From contig NC_135357.1 of NCBI RefSeq assembly GCF_051622035.1, positions 20,946,256-21,010,255 of the forward strand: a stretch of DNA of 64,000 bases, given 5' to 3'. The DNA comes from Arctopsyche grandis (lineage: Eukaryota > Arthropoda > Insecta > Trichoptera > Hydropsychidae). The position numbers and the translations under genes were made by a program. The notes beneath the pieces were generated by a model that worked only from the letters and a program-made list of their open reading frames with translations, ran no database searches and was not told the origin of the DNA. Positions 50,456-60,982 of this stretch are shown here, one piece after another. How positions within the stretch are numbered: position 1 is the first letter of the stretch; each line of letters opens with the position of its first letter.

Positions 50456-50824
50456 GTCGCGTCCCCATTTGTATGGGAGCCGACTGTCATCTGAGTAAAA
50501 CGGATTTCTTCTTTAATTTGATTACCCACTGCGGTTATATTGTATATTTGGGTTAAGGATAGATGTCACTACAACACTAAATGAAAATATCATAATTTTT
50601 TTTAATAAATTTAATAGATATCGTTCGTCAAAGAGCTCGCGACTAAAGGCGCGCGTGGCGTATGGCAGATACACCTGTTTGCGCCTTAAGGCGCTTGTGG
50701 CGTTCAAACGGCTAGTAATCACCGAACCAGTGAAACAGTAGTTGCAACACTACATGAGACTACTGGCAACATTGGAACTTGACGTCTGTTTGAATGTTAC
50801 TAGTGACGGTTTCGATTCGATGCT
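50456..50824. promoter_or_regulatory. Upstream of the small unknown gene
   Basis: No gene recognised. Contains GGCGCGCGTGGCGT and GGCGCTTGTGGCG repeats (50649 and 50690) and a TAATCACCGAACC piece shared with repeat R2. Confidence 0.4.
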
Positions 50825-52159
50825 ATGTCGGAAGATATGAATAATGGTAAATATTACGTTGAAAAATAAAGTTGATTATCTATAAATATATATTTAATAG
50901 CAATTAACTCGTAAATAACTGATAACACCCAACTATTATTACGCACCTGACAATTCATTTGAGAGGTTATGTTTTTGTGATCATTTTCATATATTTGGAT
51001 TATAAAAGTGACGCATGTGCTTAGTATGTTTGTTATTTTGAATTCATTATTATATTATGAAAGCATAACATTGAAAATCGTTACTTTTCTCAAAAACAGT
51101 CACTTCCCCATTCATTGACACGTAAAATAAAATAGCTCGCCACATAAAAAAAAGTAAATAAGAAAATCAAATTGTGCGCATTTATAACGAAGTATCTTAA
51201 AGTTTGTGGAGACTTTTCCTGGCATTGAGACAGTGAAGAGTTGGCGAACATGAAAATTTTTTATTAAACGAACGTGGTATATTACTACTGAATTGACACG
51301 AATATAAAGTGACCACCCATTTAAAATAATTTTCCAGCAGCATAGCTCGGACGTTAAGCTTCTGCTTACCGTCAAGAAGGTGCCGGGTTCTATCCCTGAA
51401 TGAAAATGAATTTTTCAGAGTATGCTGTTGGTCAGACCTGGATTTGTGACTCCAGGTTGATCGTTTCCTATCAGAGTTTGCCAATTTTCTCTGATTTCAT
51501 TGTTGAAACGGTTCCCGGAAAAAAAAAATTGGCTAAAAATCCTTCCTACCTACTATGTCACCACTATTTGAAAAATTTGATTGATGTACAATAAAAATTT
51601 ATGTACAATTCATAGATGTCTCGTTAATTTGCGAGTTTTTTCAGTGTCTCGCAATTCAACGACTTATGATAAAAATGCTGTATTTGTATTTGTAATTGGC
51701 CAGGAAGGCGCATTGGGATTTACCTGTAAGGCCTTCCTGGTATATATGTAAAATAAAATATAAAATAACGTGTCAATTTCTTTAGTTGCAAAGGAAAACT
51801 CGGAGGTGCCGATAGAGGAGCAATGTAGGCGAAAAATGGAATCAGTTGTAAACATGAGAGTTAGGTATGTGGAGCATTTGAAGAAAGAAGATAAGAAAAG
51901 GGCCAATAGAGAGATTGCAATACTAAATAATGAAATGCGAAGAAAAATTACTCCAGGAAGAGAAAGAGTCTTGGATTCAACAACTAGAGTTTTGCTGGAG
52001 AAAACACCGGTCACTCTTCTTGCATTTAATATTAGCGAACAAGAAGAGCTGTTGACAAATATTCAAACTCTCGACTGTATTCTAAAGCAGATCAGAAGCG
52101 ATAGTAAGGGCGCTCTGCTACGTGTACCAATTTTGTCTAAGGTTAAAGAAAAATCATAA
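50825..52159 (+). CDS. Unknown small protein, two exons
   Basis: Exon 1 (50825-50846) encodes MSEDMNN plus one base and ends at a GTAAAT donor; exon 2 (51786-52159) follows a TTTCTTTAG acceptor. The phases fit (G + TT = Val) and give 131 residues. An ATG at 51770 would lie in the intron, so the spliced start is preferred. The protein is charged and helical-looking: CRRKMESVVNMRVRYVEHLK, KEDKKRANREIAILNNEM, then a middle part LLEKTPVTLLAFNIS and a Leu/Ile-rich helix EELLTNIQTLDCILKQIR. There is no signal peptide, membrane segment or cysteine pattern. I do not recognise the family; a coiled-coil subunit of a larger complex is a guess. The intron holds a SINE that ends about 20 bp before the acceptor. 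It is convergent with INTS14. Confidence 0.62.
51336..51766 (+). mobile_element. tRNA-derived SINE, copy 2 (uninterrupted)
   Basis: Head with an AGCTCGGACG-type segment and B box GGGTTCTATCCC at about 51387; body TGGATTTGTGACTCCAGG, TTTGCCAATTTTCTCTGATT, TAGATGTCTCG; tail CAGGAAGGCGCATTGGG, GGTATATATGTAAAATAAAA. It is the fullest of three copies and allows the MITE insertion in copy 1 to be recognised. Confidence 0.85.
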
Positions 52160-52341
52160 TTTTGACCAGTTAAAACTCATTATCATTAATTTATATTTTT
52201 TATTATAATAATTTTAATATTACATATTGTTATTAGAACTAGCAAGTTTATGTAAAATATTCAGAAAATACAATTACATTATATAACGTGAAAACTCATT
52301 TTTAATAATCGAATCCGATTATCCATTAAATATACATATGT

Positions 52342-52744
52342 ATGTACATATAGGTGGATACAAAGATATATTGTATTAGTGTTAACATTGAATATACAGA
52401 TCATTCGCCCAAAAGTGATCTGTTTGAATGCATTATTACTAAGTACTGCATATATGAATTCGAAAGAAGGGACAAAAACTACTTTCCTAAGGCGAATGCT
52501 TTGTACATCTTCATGTATGTTGATGCAGGTATCTTGTATTATAAAACTAATAAAGATACTGTTTAAACATTATGAAAACCGGTTTGATTTTTTGGATACA
52601 GACATATTAAATGCGTTATTATTATTTCTATCTCAATATTTTGTTAAGAGGTTCCAAATATGTTGGTGTAGAGAACATTCTGAAACATTTGTTAGGGAAA
52701 TTTTTAACTTAAACTTAAAATTATTGGTGCCACTGCCAAAATAG
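52342..52744 (+). pseudogene. Unrecognised coding-like sequence split over two frames
   Basis: A frame opening after a possible TATAG acceptor reads VDTKIYCISVNIEYTDHS..., FECIITKYCIYEFERRDKN, and stops at 52566. An overlapping frame continues YENRFDFLDTDILNALLLFL, KRFQICWCREHSETF, LNLKLLVPLPK and stops at 52744. Composition in both halves looks like real protein, with balanced residues and Cys/Trp. An intron between them would be under 30 bases, too short, so a frameshifted pseudogene or transposon fragment fits better. I do not recognise the family. It ends 32 bp from the INTS14 stop on the other strand. Confidence 0.4.
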
Positions 52745-52776
52745 GAAGGTTTCAAAATAGAAGATTGGATAAAGAA

Positions 52777-55758
52777 TTAGGTTAGTGGTAATTGTATTTT
52801 GGGATCTGTGGTATTCCGAAGGTGGTGTGCAGCTAGAGATAATGGCACCGAGGCTGCCGGTGGAAGAACTGTGGCTTCCCGTTCCAAAACACTTGCAGCT
52901 GCTTCGAGAGCTTCCACCCAACCCAACGCCAATGCTGCTCTACGGACTCGGTTTACTTCCTAGAAAATATATTTAAATTTTAAAATACATATAATACGCA
53001 CTTGTTTTAATATATGTATTTTTATATTGAAAAAAAAAAACATACTTTATAGAAATGGTGTGTTTTTTCTGGCAATTTTCGAGCATGTCTCAATAATTTA
53101 TGAAGGTCAGTCTGTAAACCAGCTGGATGAACCCAAGCAACGCCAGCGCCAGTTCCACCACCAGCAATGGAGTAACTTCTTCTTTCGGTTACTCTCACTG
53201 GAAATGCTTCACCTGCAATTAATGAAATAATCGACATCCATTGATGATTATTATTGTGATATTCAATATCCAAATTTTTTAATACTAAATTACAAGATTA
53301 AAAAAAGTTAAAATTTGTTATTTATACCAACAATCACGTAATGAGAGTCAAATTGTATATTTTTTACTAATACAGTAGATATATATGTACCAATTTCTGC
53401 TGGATCTACCAGTCCGAGTTGAGACAGTGGGCCAAGCCATGGCACAGCATCGTCGCCTGGTGGTAGTACACTTAGCATTAGATTGGATTTTTTTTTGGAA
53501 TCTGCCCACGAATGTACAAATCCATACCAGTCATCTCCAAGTTGCACCAAGCCTGCCATATTTTCGACCTGGATATAAAATATCAATTAAAACATTATGT
53601 AATAAAGAAGAACAAATTTACCTAATTAAGATGACTAACCTTTAATGAGCCGTGGAGCAATACACAGAAATTTGCGATTTTACCATTGTCACAAAGGTCT
53701 TCTTCTGGTGTATTAGGAGGTTCAGATGAATCACTCTAAAATATTTAAGAAATAAAATCTTATATTTTGGATTAAAATACAGAAGCGAAACTTCCTTACG
53801 CAAAACGTATATAAACATCAAGTAAGGAATAGGTTGAGTTTGTAAGGTAATTCTCAAGGAGGGGGGAGGAATAAGAAGAGAGCTGTCCCACAACTTAACC
53901 CTTTGCCCGCGGCAATAAATATAGCGAACAAGCCCTGTACGCGGCACCTTTTTCGCGAATTTGGCAATCGAGTTTTCGACCTTAAATACAGATTTTAATA
54001 TTTACTTAAGTAACCAGATATAGTAATTAACACAAAGTATTGTTTTAAACAATAAAATACATAATATATCTCGTAGTTTTGGCTTAATTGTCAAATAATC
54101 ATTCTTCATACGATTGAGACGTATTTTCTCAATTGTATAAAGACGTGACGTCACATAAACGAGGTTTCATTATGGTTCCACAAAAAACTAATTTTGACTG
54201 GTATATATTCATTTTAAGCAAATTGAATAGATGGCATTCAACTCTCAGTAATATATTCAACCAATTTTGAACCTTAAACAGTTGGAATAGGCGCATATAA
54301 GCCTCAAAATCCCGTGCAAAGTTCAGAAATTCTATGGAAGACAGCCGCGCTACAGACTTGTCGCCCAAAGCTTCCATAGAAGACGGCCGCAGGAAAACGG
54401 TTAATGGAACAAGAGTGGGTTTCGTAATATATTCAGCTGTGTAAATCCAATTTATTCTACTGTGCGTAAAGAAGTTTTCACTAAAAAACAAGATCAATAC
54501 CTTAGAATTGGGTGTTGGGGTTTTTGGAGCCTGTGGTGAAGTAGCGGGCGCGAGGGGAAGAACTAGATGACGACTGAGTGCCATTGGTGATCCTAAATAA
54601 GTTAGGTTTGTTATGTATTTTTGTTGTAAAAGTTAATTTGATATATTTTATGAGTAGAAAACAATACCAATATCTTGCATTGCCACGAAACCGCATATTT
54701 CGAGGGTATTAGTCATGGTGAGTCTTACTGAATCGAAATCGGTAACATACATATGGGGAAGGGGTGACGGAGCTAAAGTTATACGAGATTCTAATGCTCC
54801 GCATCGGATAACTCCACGCCACGCAGCAAACTGTTCGTTACAAAGTCGACGAAACATTGCATTTACCTAGTGAAAAAATTAGACAAAATTATATATGTAA
54901 ATAATAAACCTTCGTAAATAATAAACATAATAAAATTGTATGTGAAAAATAGCCGACTATTAGTAGATTTTTACCGTAGACGTGTTTAATGATTGTTCTG
55001 GAATGTATAATGTGCCTGGAGGTGCTCCACTCGCACCACCCACCCTTTCGATTAATTTCCGATAAATAGGCGTAGCTGAAACAATTATTATAGTATATTA
55101 TATTGTTTCATTCGGCTAACTTTTAAAATAAGCTTGTGTAGAAAATAATCACATGTTATAAGAGATGGCTCATTAGGCGATGCAATACACACTGTATGAA
55201 GGGTGCATGGAAATGCTGCGGGCAATAGTGAAGTAGATGTTGTCGTACCGGCACATCCATCCGTCACCTTTAATTTAAATATGAATATAATATTAGGTCT
55301 GAAGTACCTAAGAATCAATTTCGACGGTAGATATTTTTCATCGATACCTACCATTATAATATGAGTGTGTGTTTGATGCCCCCATTCCGATAAGACTAAG
55401 TGATATGCTCCTTTGATGGCTCCCTCGAGGCATGTCTTATCAAAATCTTCCAGCAGTCGTAATTTTTGTTTGATCGCATCGTACTCACGAGTGAAACTGC
55501 ATACGACTGTAAACAATAATGAAGTTAGTACGTCGATTGGATCATTAATCAAATACCAATATGAGAATGATGACCTTCGTACAGAGACGAAAATACGATT
55601 AAAGCGACAAATTCTAGTCTGGAATGAGCCGCCAAATGATCCAAAAGCGTGATGATGCCGTTGATTGATAGGGAAGTTCTGGTGGTATTTCTACCATTGT
55701 CTTGGGTCACCGGTCTCGTCATGGATAACGAAACGTCGAGCAGTATTACGATCGGCAT
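52777..55758 (-). CDS. IntS14: Integrator complex subunit 14, spliced
   Basis: Subunit of Integrator, which cleaves snRNA and paused mRNA precursors in the nucleus; INTS14 pairs with INTS13 and INTS10 in the nucleic-acid-binding arm. Ten exons in transcript order: 55758-55575, 55506-55352, 55267-55153, 55075-54975, 54866-54668, 54592-54501, 53735-53640, 53568-53391, 53212-53046 and 52959-52777. Phases agree and give 489 residues (human 518). The N-terminus MPIVILLDVSLSMTRPV is a VWA domain with the MIDAS pattern D8-x-S10-x-S12; VTDGC follows. Later markers are LSRHLVLPL, KIANFCVLLHGSLK, WADSKKKSNLMLSVL, VPWLGPLSQLG, GLQTDLHKLLRHARKLPEKT and a C-terminal LGWVEALEAAASVLERE. All are strong matches to vertebrate INTS14. 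The protein is somewhat shorter in the VWA insert and at the C-terminus. Confidence 0.96.
53895..53960. mobile_element. Possible piggyBac-like MITE end
   Basis: TTAACCCTTTGCCCGCGGC at 53895 followed by GTACGCGGC at 53938 resembles the ends of TTAA-targeting MITEs such as the one at 56177. The second TTAA end was not found, so this is a fragment at best. It lies in an INTS14 intron. Confidence 0.35.
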
Positions 55759-55944
55759 TTTCAGTAATGGATTAGTTAAGGTTTGAAGTTCAACTCGAAT
55801 CCAAAGCACATTGAGTGTTGCGATAGTAAATCGACAGAGAATCGCCGACCCGCACACTTAACCTGAACACTGCAAATGACAACAGTGGTAGAAAGCAACG
55901 AGTGTTGCAAGCGTGAAAAATTTGCGTATAGATCGGTGTGGCCG

Positions 55945-56125
55945 TTCGGTGATTACTGGTCACAAAGTCATTAAAATCTCTATAACGGAACATCTGGCAG
56001 CCGAAAAGTCCATCATACTAACAAGAACTTGAGTGCCAAATATTGCGTATTCGCGATTTTAATAGCGAAAATTGTTTTTGTGACCACCGCAATGTGACGA
56101 ATAATACAATTACCCGGTGTGGCAT
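55945..56125 (-). repeat. Dispersed repeat R2, copy 2
   Basis: Reverse complement of 47766-47945: TCGGTGATTACTGG, CTATAACGGAACATCTGGCA, GCCGAAAAGTC, GAGTGCCAAATATTGCGTATT, GCAATGTGACGAATAATACAA. It lies about 190 bp upstream of the INTS14 start codon, so it may overlap its promoter. Confidence 0.75.
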
Positions 56126-56176
56126 ATGTAGAGATGGGAAAAAATGGGAATTTTTTTTACATAAAACTGTATTTTT

Positions 56177-56422
56177 TTAACACATTCAGCCCGGCGCATG
56201 ATTTCATACATTTGCCCATGTGGCGGCACTGTCATGCGTATCGGCACCCAATTACGCGTCACGGCATTAAATCACTTTATATAATGAGTTGTCCCTAAAT
56301 CTTTAGAATTTTATAGGAATTTTAATGTTGGGGTGCTCAATGGAGTAGAACCGTAAAATTATAGTCTGCTATAGCACTATCCGCGTGGCCACCGGTGGTA
56401 CACGCCGGGTTAAACGTGTTAA
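56177..56422. mobile_element. piggyBac-like MITE
   Basis: TTAA at each end (56177-56180 and 56419-56422) and inverted tips CACATTCAGCCCGGCG and CGCCGGGTTAAACGTG. Total 246 bp, non-coding. TTAA target duplication with CAC..-type tips is the piggyBac superfamily signature. Confidence 0.78.
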
Positions 56423-56609
56423 TTGAGATTGACCAAAATAATACAACATATTTTAGTACATATGTAATAATTAATGAAAGGTCACATTAATTTAAACATA
56501 AAAGTTTTTATAAAATTATTTGGATGTCAAATATAATATTTATTTAAAATTTATTCATACAATACATTTAATATAATACAAAATCCACTTTAACATTGAA
56601 AATTTGATG

Positions 56610-57032
56610 TATTTATATTTCAACAATAGATAAATGAAAATTTGATGCATATATTGCTTTAGCAAATGCTTTAACAAGTTGATGACATTCAGAACCAGTA
56701 ATATTGTCAAAATATTATTCTATTTGTCTTATGCTAGGTAAACGTGCAGTAGATGCAAGGCATGAAGATTGAGAAGTAGTGGGCTGATCTATTGCATCTA
56801 TATAAGACAATAATATCGGTTTCCATTAAAAGTGATGTCGCAACTAAGTGATTTTTTTTCTATTTTCTTGATATTAAGCGCACGTAGATATATGATTTGT
56901 CATTTTTGTAGCATTTGGAAAGCTATATTTTGCTTCACAATATCTACATATAGCTGCAAACTTTTTACTTGTTTCGGATTCTTGTTGAATTTTTTTAAAG
57001 TGATTCCAAACTGTTGATTTTGGTCGTTCCAT
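56610..57032 (-). mobile_element. hAT transposase remnant with BED zinc finger
   Basis: From the minus-strand ATG at 57032 a frame reads MERPKSTVWNHFKKIQQESE, AAICRYCEAKYSFPNATKMTNHIS: a BED finger with CxxC. Farther on, in other frames, DAIDQPTTSQSSCLAST and ECHQLVKAFAKAIYASNFHLSIVE follow, as in hAT transposases just before the catalytic region. At least two frame changes or stops separate the pieces, and the RNase-H-like core is absent. Terminal repeats were not found. Confidence 0.75.
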
Positions 57033-57555
57033 TTTCTAGTGGGATGAAAATATGAATAAATAATAGAATTGTGGGTCTCGGGGGAACAGGGTAGTTCCTC
57101 CCCCACGAGTTAGGGCCGAATGGTCGAATGACAGCTCCACTGCCGTAACCATGGCGACCGGTGTTGCCACCTTCTTCTATGGGGTCGCCACAGAATTATA
57201 TTATTGAACGAACGAAACCAAATGATATTGAAAATAATTTGTTATCTTGGATGAAAACTCTTTATATCCAATATTCCAAATTCCGAAACCGTCGTAGTTG
57301 CCATTTGTAAACCGCGTATTTCGAACAAGCGATAATAATTAATAGGTTATTTACGTTAAGCATCCGACTCAAACACAAACTGGAAATTTACAGTACCGCC
57401 ACTACATGAAAACGATTATATTCATTCAAGTGTTGAATTTGTCAATAGCATTGACTCAATGCGAGTATATAAAAATGTGTCGATTTGTAAATCTGATTGA
57501 TATACATTTTTTTCAATTTTCCCCGGGAAAAAACCCGGTTTATTCCCGAGAATAA

Positions 57556-58575
57556 AGGTCTGTTCATACCTATCAAGCACGACCCGTATCCTGCAGGTGT
57601 CATGCAAGTGCGGATAGTATTCTTTGGTACATTCTATATGGACGCGCATGAAGGTCTGTTCATAATTAACAGCACTGCACGACTCCGTCTCAAATATGTT
57701 ATTTTATTACATGTATATTCATATCTACCTACACGTCGCGGTCACGTCACGTTTACAGCAATTTGGCCGAGTGCAAGGCAAAATCGGCTTACTTATACAT
57801 TAGAGACCATAACGATACGGCGCAATATTGCTTACGTCGTATTGTCGAGTACTTGCAATATGAATGCATACACGTGCATTCGTAGCTACGCGTCAGAATA
57901 CAAGTCAGCAAAAATGTTTCGACGTTTATCGAACGAAAAATTATGTATAATCGGGTTGTTGTTGAAAGAAGAAGCTCAAGAAGGCAATAAAAAAGCACGG
58001 AGGTGTTTTGATGTGCATCCCATGTTAAAAAATAGAAAAACCGAAGGAGAGTTTTGGACACTGTATAAGGAGCTTGTGGATGATGGACAAATTTTTTTTA
58101 AATATTTCCGTAAAAACTTAAATTTTTTTTTAAATATTTGCGCCAAAACCATGTCGAAAGATTGAACAGCTGTCAACTGTCACTATCGATAATTGGTCCA
58201 AAACAGCAAAGCGGCAGACTCATGGCACGTAATTCGCGTGTATATTTCCACGATGGCCAAAAAAACGGATACGATACGTTGACGGATGTTGCTGTAAGGT
58301 CGGAAATGTCGGGTACTGCTGTAAGCCTGCCGTGGCGTAAACGTGACGGCTGGTATGAATATACCCATACAAAATGTACCAAATAATACTTTTCGTACGG
58401 CCGGATACCTGCTGAAGTCGGTACGCGCTGACTAGGTATGAACAGACCTTGAATGGGCAAATGCGCATGCGCGAATGGAGCATGAATACGTCCATATAAT
58501 GTACCAAAGAATACTATCCTCACTTGCATGACACCTGCAGGATACGGTTCGTGCTGGATAGGTATGAACAGACCT
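57556..58575. mobile_element. Outer PIF/Harbinger element
   Basis: Starts AGGTCTGTTCATACCTATC and ends GATAGGTATGAACAGACCT, flanked by TAA on both sides (57553-57555 and 58576-58578). The inverted ends match for about 95 bp (ACCCGTATCCTGCAGGTGTC, TGCAAGTGCGGATAGTATTC and so on). A second element of the same family is inserted within it, leaving only about 220 bp of the outer copy; it was therefore a MITE. Confidence 0.85.
57652..58449 (+). mobile_element. Inner PIF/Harbinger element with N-terminal transposase fragment
   Basis: Starts AGGTCTGTTCATAATTAACAG and ends GACTAGGTATGAACAGACCT, with TGA on both sides. An intact frame from ATG 57914 to 58165 gives 83 residues: MFRRLSNEKLCIIGLLLKEE, ARRCFDVHPMLKNRKTEGEF, TLYKELVDDGQIFFKYFRKN. 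This is the N-terminus of Harbinger nucleases ('RRFWVHP.L..R...GEF..L..EL..D..KFF.YFRM'); the catalytic DDE part is deleted. At 798 bp it is a deletion derivative that cannot move without help. Confidence 0.85.
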
Positions 58576-58837
58576 TAAAGCGGGTTTTGTCCCGCCGGTA
58601 CATCTCTAGGCATATGTAGCCCGTGAACTAATTTTGTAGTGCCTACAGCTTGTGAGTTGTGACTTTTACTGGAGAATAAATAACAATAATTTGAATCAAA
58701 CTTTAATAATCTCAAGCTTCATCATTGTTATTTGGTATATGGTGCAAGAAGAACAAGTAAAAACAATGAGTTGAATATTCTTATCGATAAATAAAGCTTC
58801 GAAGGGCATGGCCGCGAGCGAAATCGTTAAGAGCAAC

Positions 58838-58862
58838 CGGCGCGGCGCGGCGCGGCGCGGTT
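58838..58862 (+). repeat. (GGCGC)n array upstream of SmD1
   Basis: ACCGGCGCGGCGCGGCGCGG, about four to five units, 76 bp before the SmD1 start codon. It resembles in design the GGTGC array before TRF4. Confidence 0.85.
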
Positions 58863-58937
58863 GAGGTTAGATCGGCGTTCGTTCGAGTACGCGCTCGGCT
58901 GTCAAAGGCGAGAGATTCGAGAGAGTCCGTTGTAGAG

Positions 58938-59324
58938 ATGAAGTTGGTGCGGTTCCTGATGAAGCTGAGTCACGAGACGGTGACTGTGGAGCTGAAGAAC
59001 GGGGCGCAGGTGCACGGAACGGTGGCGGGCGTAGACGTGGCCATGAACACCCACCTGAAGGGCGTGCGGCTGACGGCGCCGCGCCGCGAGCCGCTGCACC
59101 TCGAGTCGCTGTCGGTGCGCGGCAACAACGTGCGCTACTTCATTCTGCCCGACTCGCTGCTGCTGGAGGTGCTGCTGCAGGACGCCGGCCCGCGCCCCCG
59201 CAAGAACAAGCGCGACGCCCCCCGCGCCCCCGCGCGCCCCGCTCGTGGCCGCGGCCGCGCCGGCCGCGGGGCGCGCGCCCCTCGCCCCACCGCCAGGCCC
59301 CACCGGCCCCACACTCGCAGATAG
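58938..59324 (+). CDS. SmD1: Small nuclear ribonucleoprotein SmD1
   Basis: Core Sm protein that with six partners forms the heptameric ring on U1, U2, U4 and U5 snRNAs. A single uninterrupted frame gives 128 residues (human 119). Sm1 is [20 protein letters not shown] followed by [20 protein letters not shown]; Sm2 is [15 protein letters not shown]. The central part [18 protein letters not shown] is more diverged than usual. The C-terminal tail, normally a pure GR repeat that is dimethylated and read by SMN, is here mixed R/G/A/P ([21 protein letters not shown]). GC content is about 70% or more, unlike all other coding DNA here except TRF4 exon 1. Lack of introns could mean a retrocopy, but an upstream GC-rich promoter-like island and an intact frame argue for a working gene. 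Confidence 0.92.
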   Translation: MKLVRFLMKLSHETVTVELKNGAQVHGTVAGVDVAMNTHLKGVRLTAPRREPLHLESLSVRGNNVRYFILPDSLLLEVLLQDAGPRPRKNKRDAPRAPARPARGRGRAGRGARAPRPTARPHRPHTRR

Positions 59325-60506
59325 ATTACTTTCACTCTCTACCCATACATGTAACTCTAATTTTAATTATAATTACAAATATATTCTTTTAAATATTGAC
59401 ACTTCTTCTTATTCTTAATTATATTATTATATTATGTACTCGCATTGACGTTTCTAACCGTTTGAATGTTTCAGTATCGTTTGTGCAACTATTATTCATA
59501 ACGCAATGAAATATATTTTCCCATTCCAAATATTACTACTCGATATGAATCACTATTTCAAATTTTGAAATGCATCAAATGAATCAAACGAGTCGGCCAT
59601 CTTGTACTGACTTTTTTGCTCTTTTTTTCTATCAATTGACTACATATTTGCAGGATATTATATCGTTCTATGAAGATTGAAGAATGTACATATATCCTGG
59701 ATATAATATCCTTCTTTTTTTTTGTATTATTTTTTGGTCTATGAAGAGTATTATTTATTTATTTATTTTTTTAAGACTTCTTTGGAAAGGCAGCAAAGCT
59801 GATGGACCCAAAGGGTTTAATAATACATTAACACAGTAATAATAATACAGTAGTACAGAAATACAAATATCAAATAAGATGATAAAAATAAAAAACAAAA
59901 AATATTAACAACTGAAAATAAAGTAAAGAGAAAAAACAAAAGACAAAAACCCATTTATTTTAAGAAAATCATCAAGTTTATTTTCATAAGTTAATGTTAC
60001 TAGAAGTAAGTAATTCATTAGATGGACTAAACCAAACTAACCATTATTTAAAAAGAAAGATTCTCTAATTATTTTTTATTAAATATCTTTTTACAGTCTG
60101 AAAGAAAGACCTCTCCGATGAATGTTATTGTTAAACGTTACAAAGTTTATTATAAAACAATTGTAATGGTTATTTATGACTTTGTAGACTTCAATTAGAT
60201 CACCTCTCATTTTTATTATAATTCAAATAATTCTATTCATCATATACATACATAGTTGCATTTAAGAAATTCTAGCAAATTACTATATTTGGTCTCATAA
60301 TTTTCATCATTTAACTACATGCATATGTATTATATGTTTGCACATATTTTATTTCACATAAAATAATTGTACATTGTTACAGCGTAATTCAAATCCAATA
60401 CATACTAAGAACCTGAGCCTTTCACGGCGTTTAAAATATATTACTGTCTAATTGCATACTCAATATTGTACAACACATTGTTGATTAATATGTTGTAAAT
60501 CTTGTA
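59325..60506. other. SmD1 3' region and AT-rich DNA
   Basis: GGATATTATATC / GATATAATATCC form a spaced inverted pair at about 59653 and 59699. A block from about 59765 to 60215 (AAGACTTCTTTGGAAAGGCAG ... ACTTCAATTAGATCACCTCTC) resembles 3' untranslated DNA of LINEs, from memory; no coding part is left. Confidence 0.4.
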
Positions 60507-60982
60507 TCTATCTAATATATAATTTCGAAAGAGACTTTGTATGTAACATTGTAAGGTTGTATGTAACATATGTAAGTAACATATGTAATATATAACATAC
60601 GTTTGTATGTAACATATGTTGTATGTTACATACAAAGTATGTAACATATGTAATGTTGGTTGGGTGGGAACAACATTTAAAAATTTTTTTCAACTATTTT
60701 TTTTTTCGATTCCTTGGCGCCGATTCGATTTTTTTTCGATTCGAAGGATTTGAAGTCCGCAGCGGCAGGGGGCGAAGCCCTACTCGATTTCTCTTCGGAT
60801 TCTGGTATACATATAATTTCGAAAGATTATATGTTTGTTTGTTCGTGAGAGTCAATTTGATAAAAAAAAACATGAGTATTCAAATAAATTTATATAAAAT
60901 AAAACTTCAAATAAATTTAATAAAATTTTTACTATTAGATTAGTCATGTTAAATACCGAGCGAAGCCGGGTAAAACCACTAG
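60507..60982 (+). mobile_element. Non-autonomous Helitron
   Basis: Starts TCTATCTAATATATAATTTC after an A and ends ACCGAGCGAAGCCGGGTAAA + ACCACTAG before T. The 5' motif and the CCGAGCGAAGCCGGGTA.AC.CTAG 3' end are familiar from insect Helitrons. The interior has a GTATGTAACATATGT short-repeat array (60540-60655) and GGGGGCGAAGCCC; no helicase gene. Confidence 0.8.

Noticed and set aside
51770-52159. Single-exon start at ATG 51770 for the small gene
   Set aside because: The ATG lies before the TTTCTTTAG acceptor; the spliced model with exon 1 at 50825 is in phase and has better signals.
52562-52744. Intron of about 27 bases joining the two frames at 52.5 kb
   Set aside because: Too short for a spliceosomal intron; frameshift or error is more likely.
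58902-59312. 136-codon minus-strand reading frame
   Set aside because: Antisense shadow of the GC-rich SmD1 gene.
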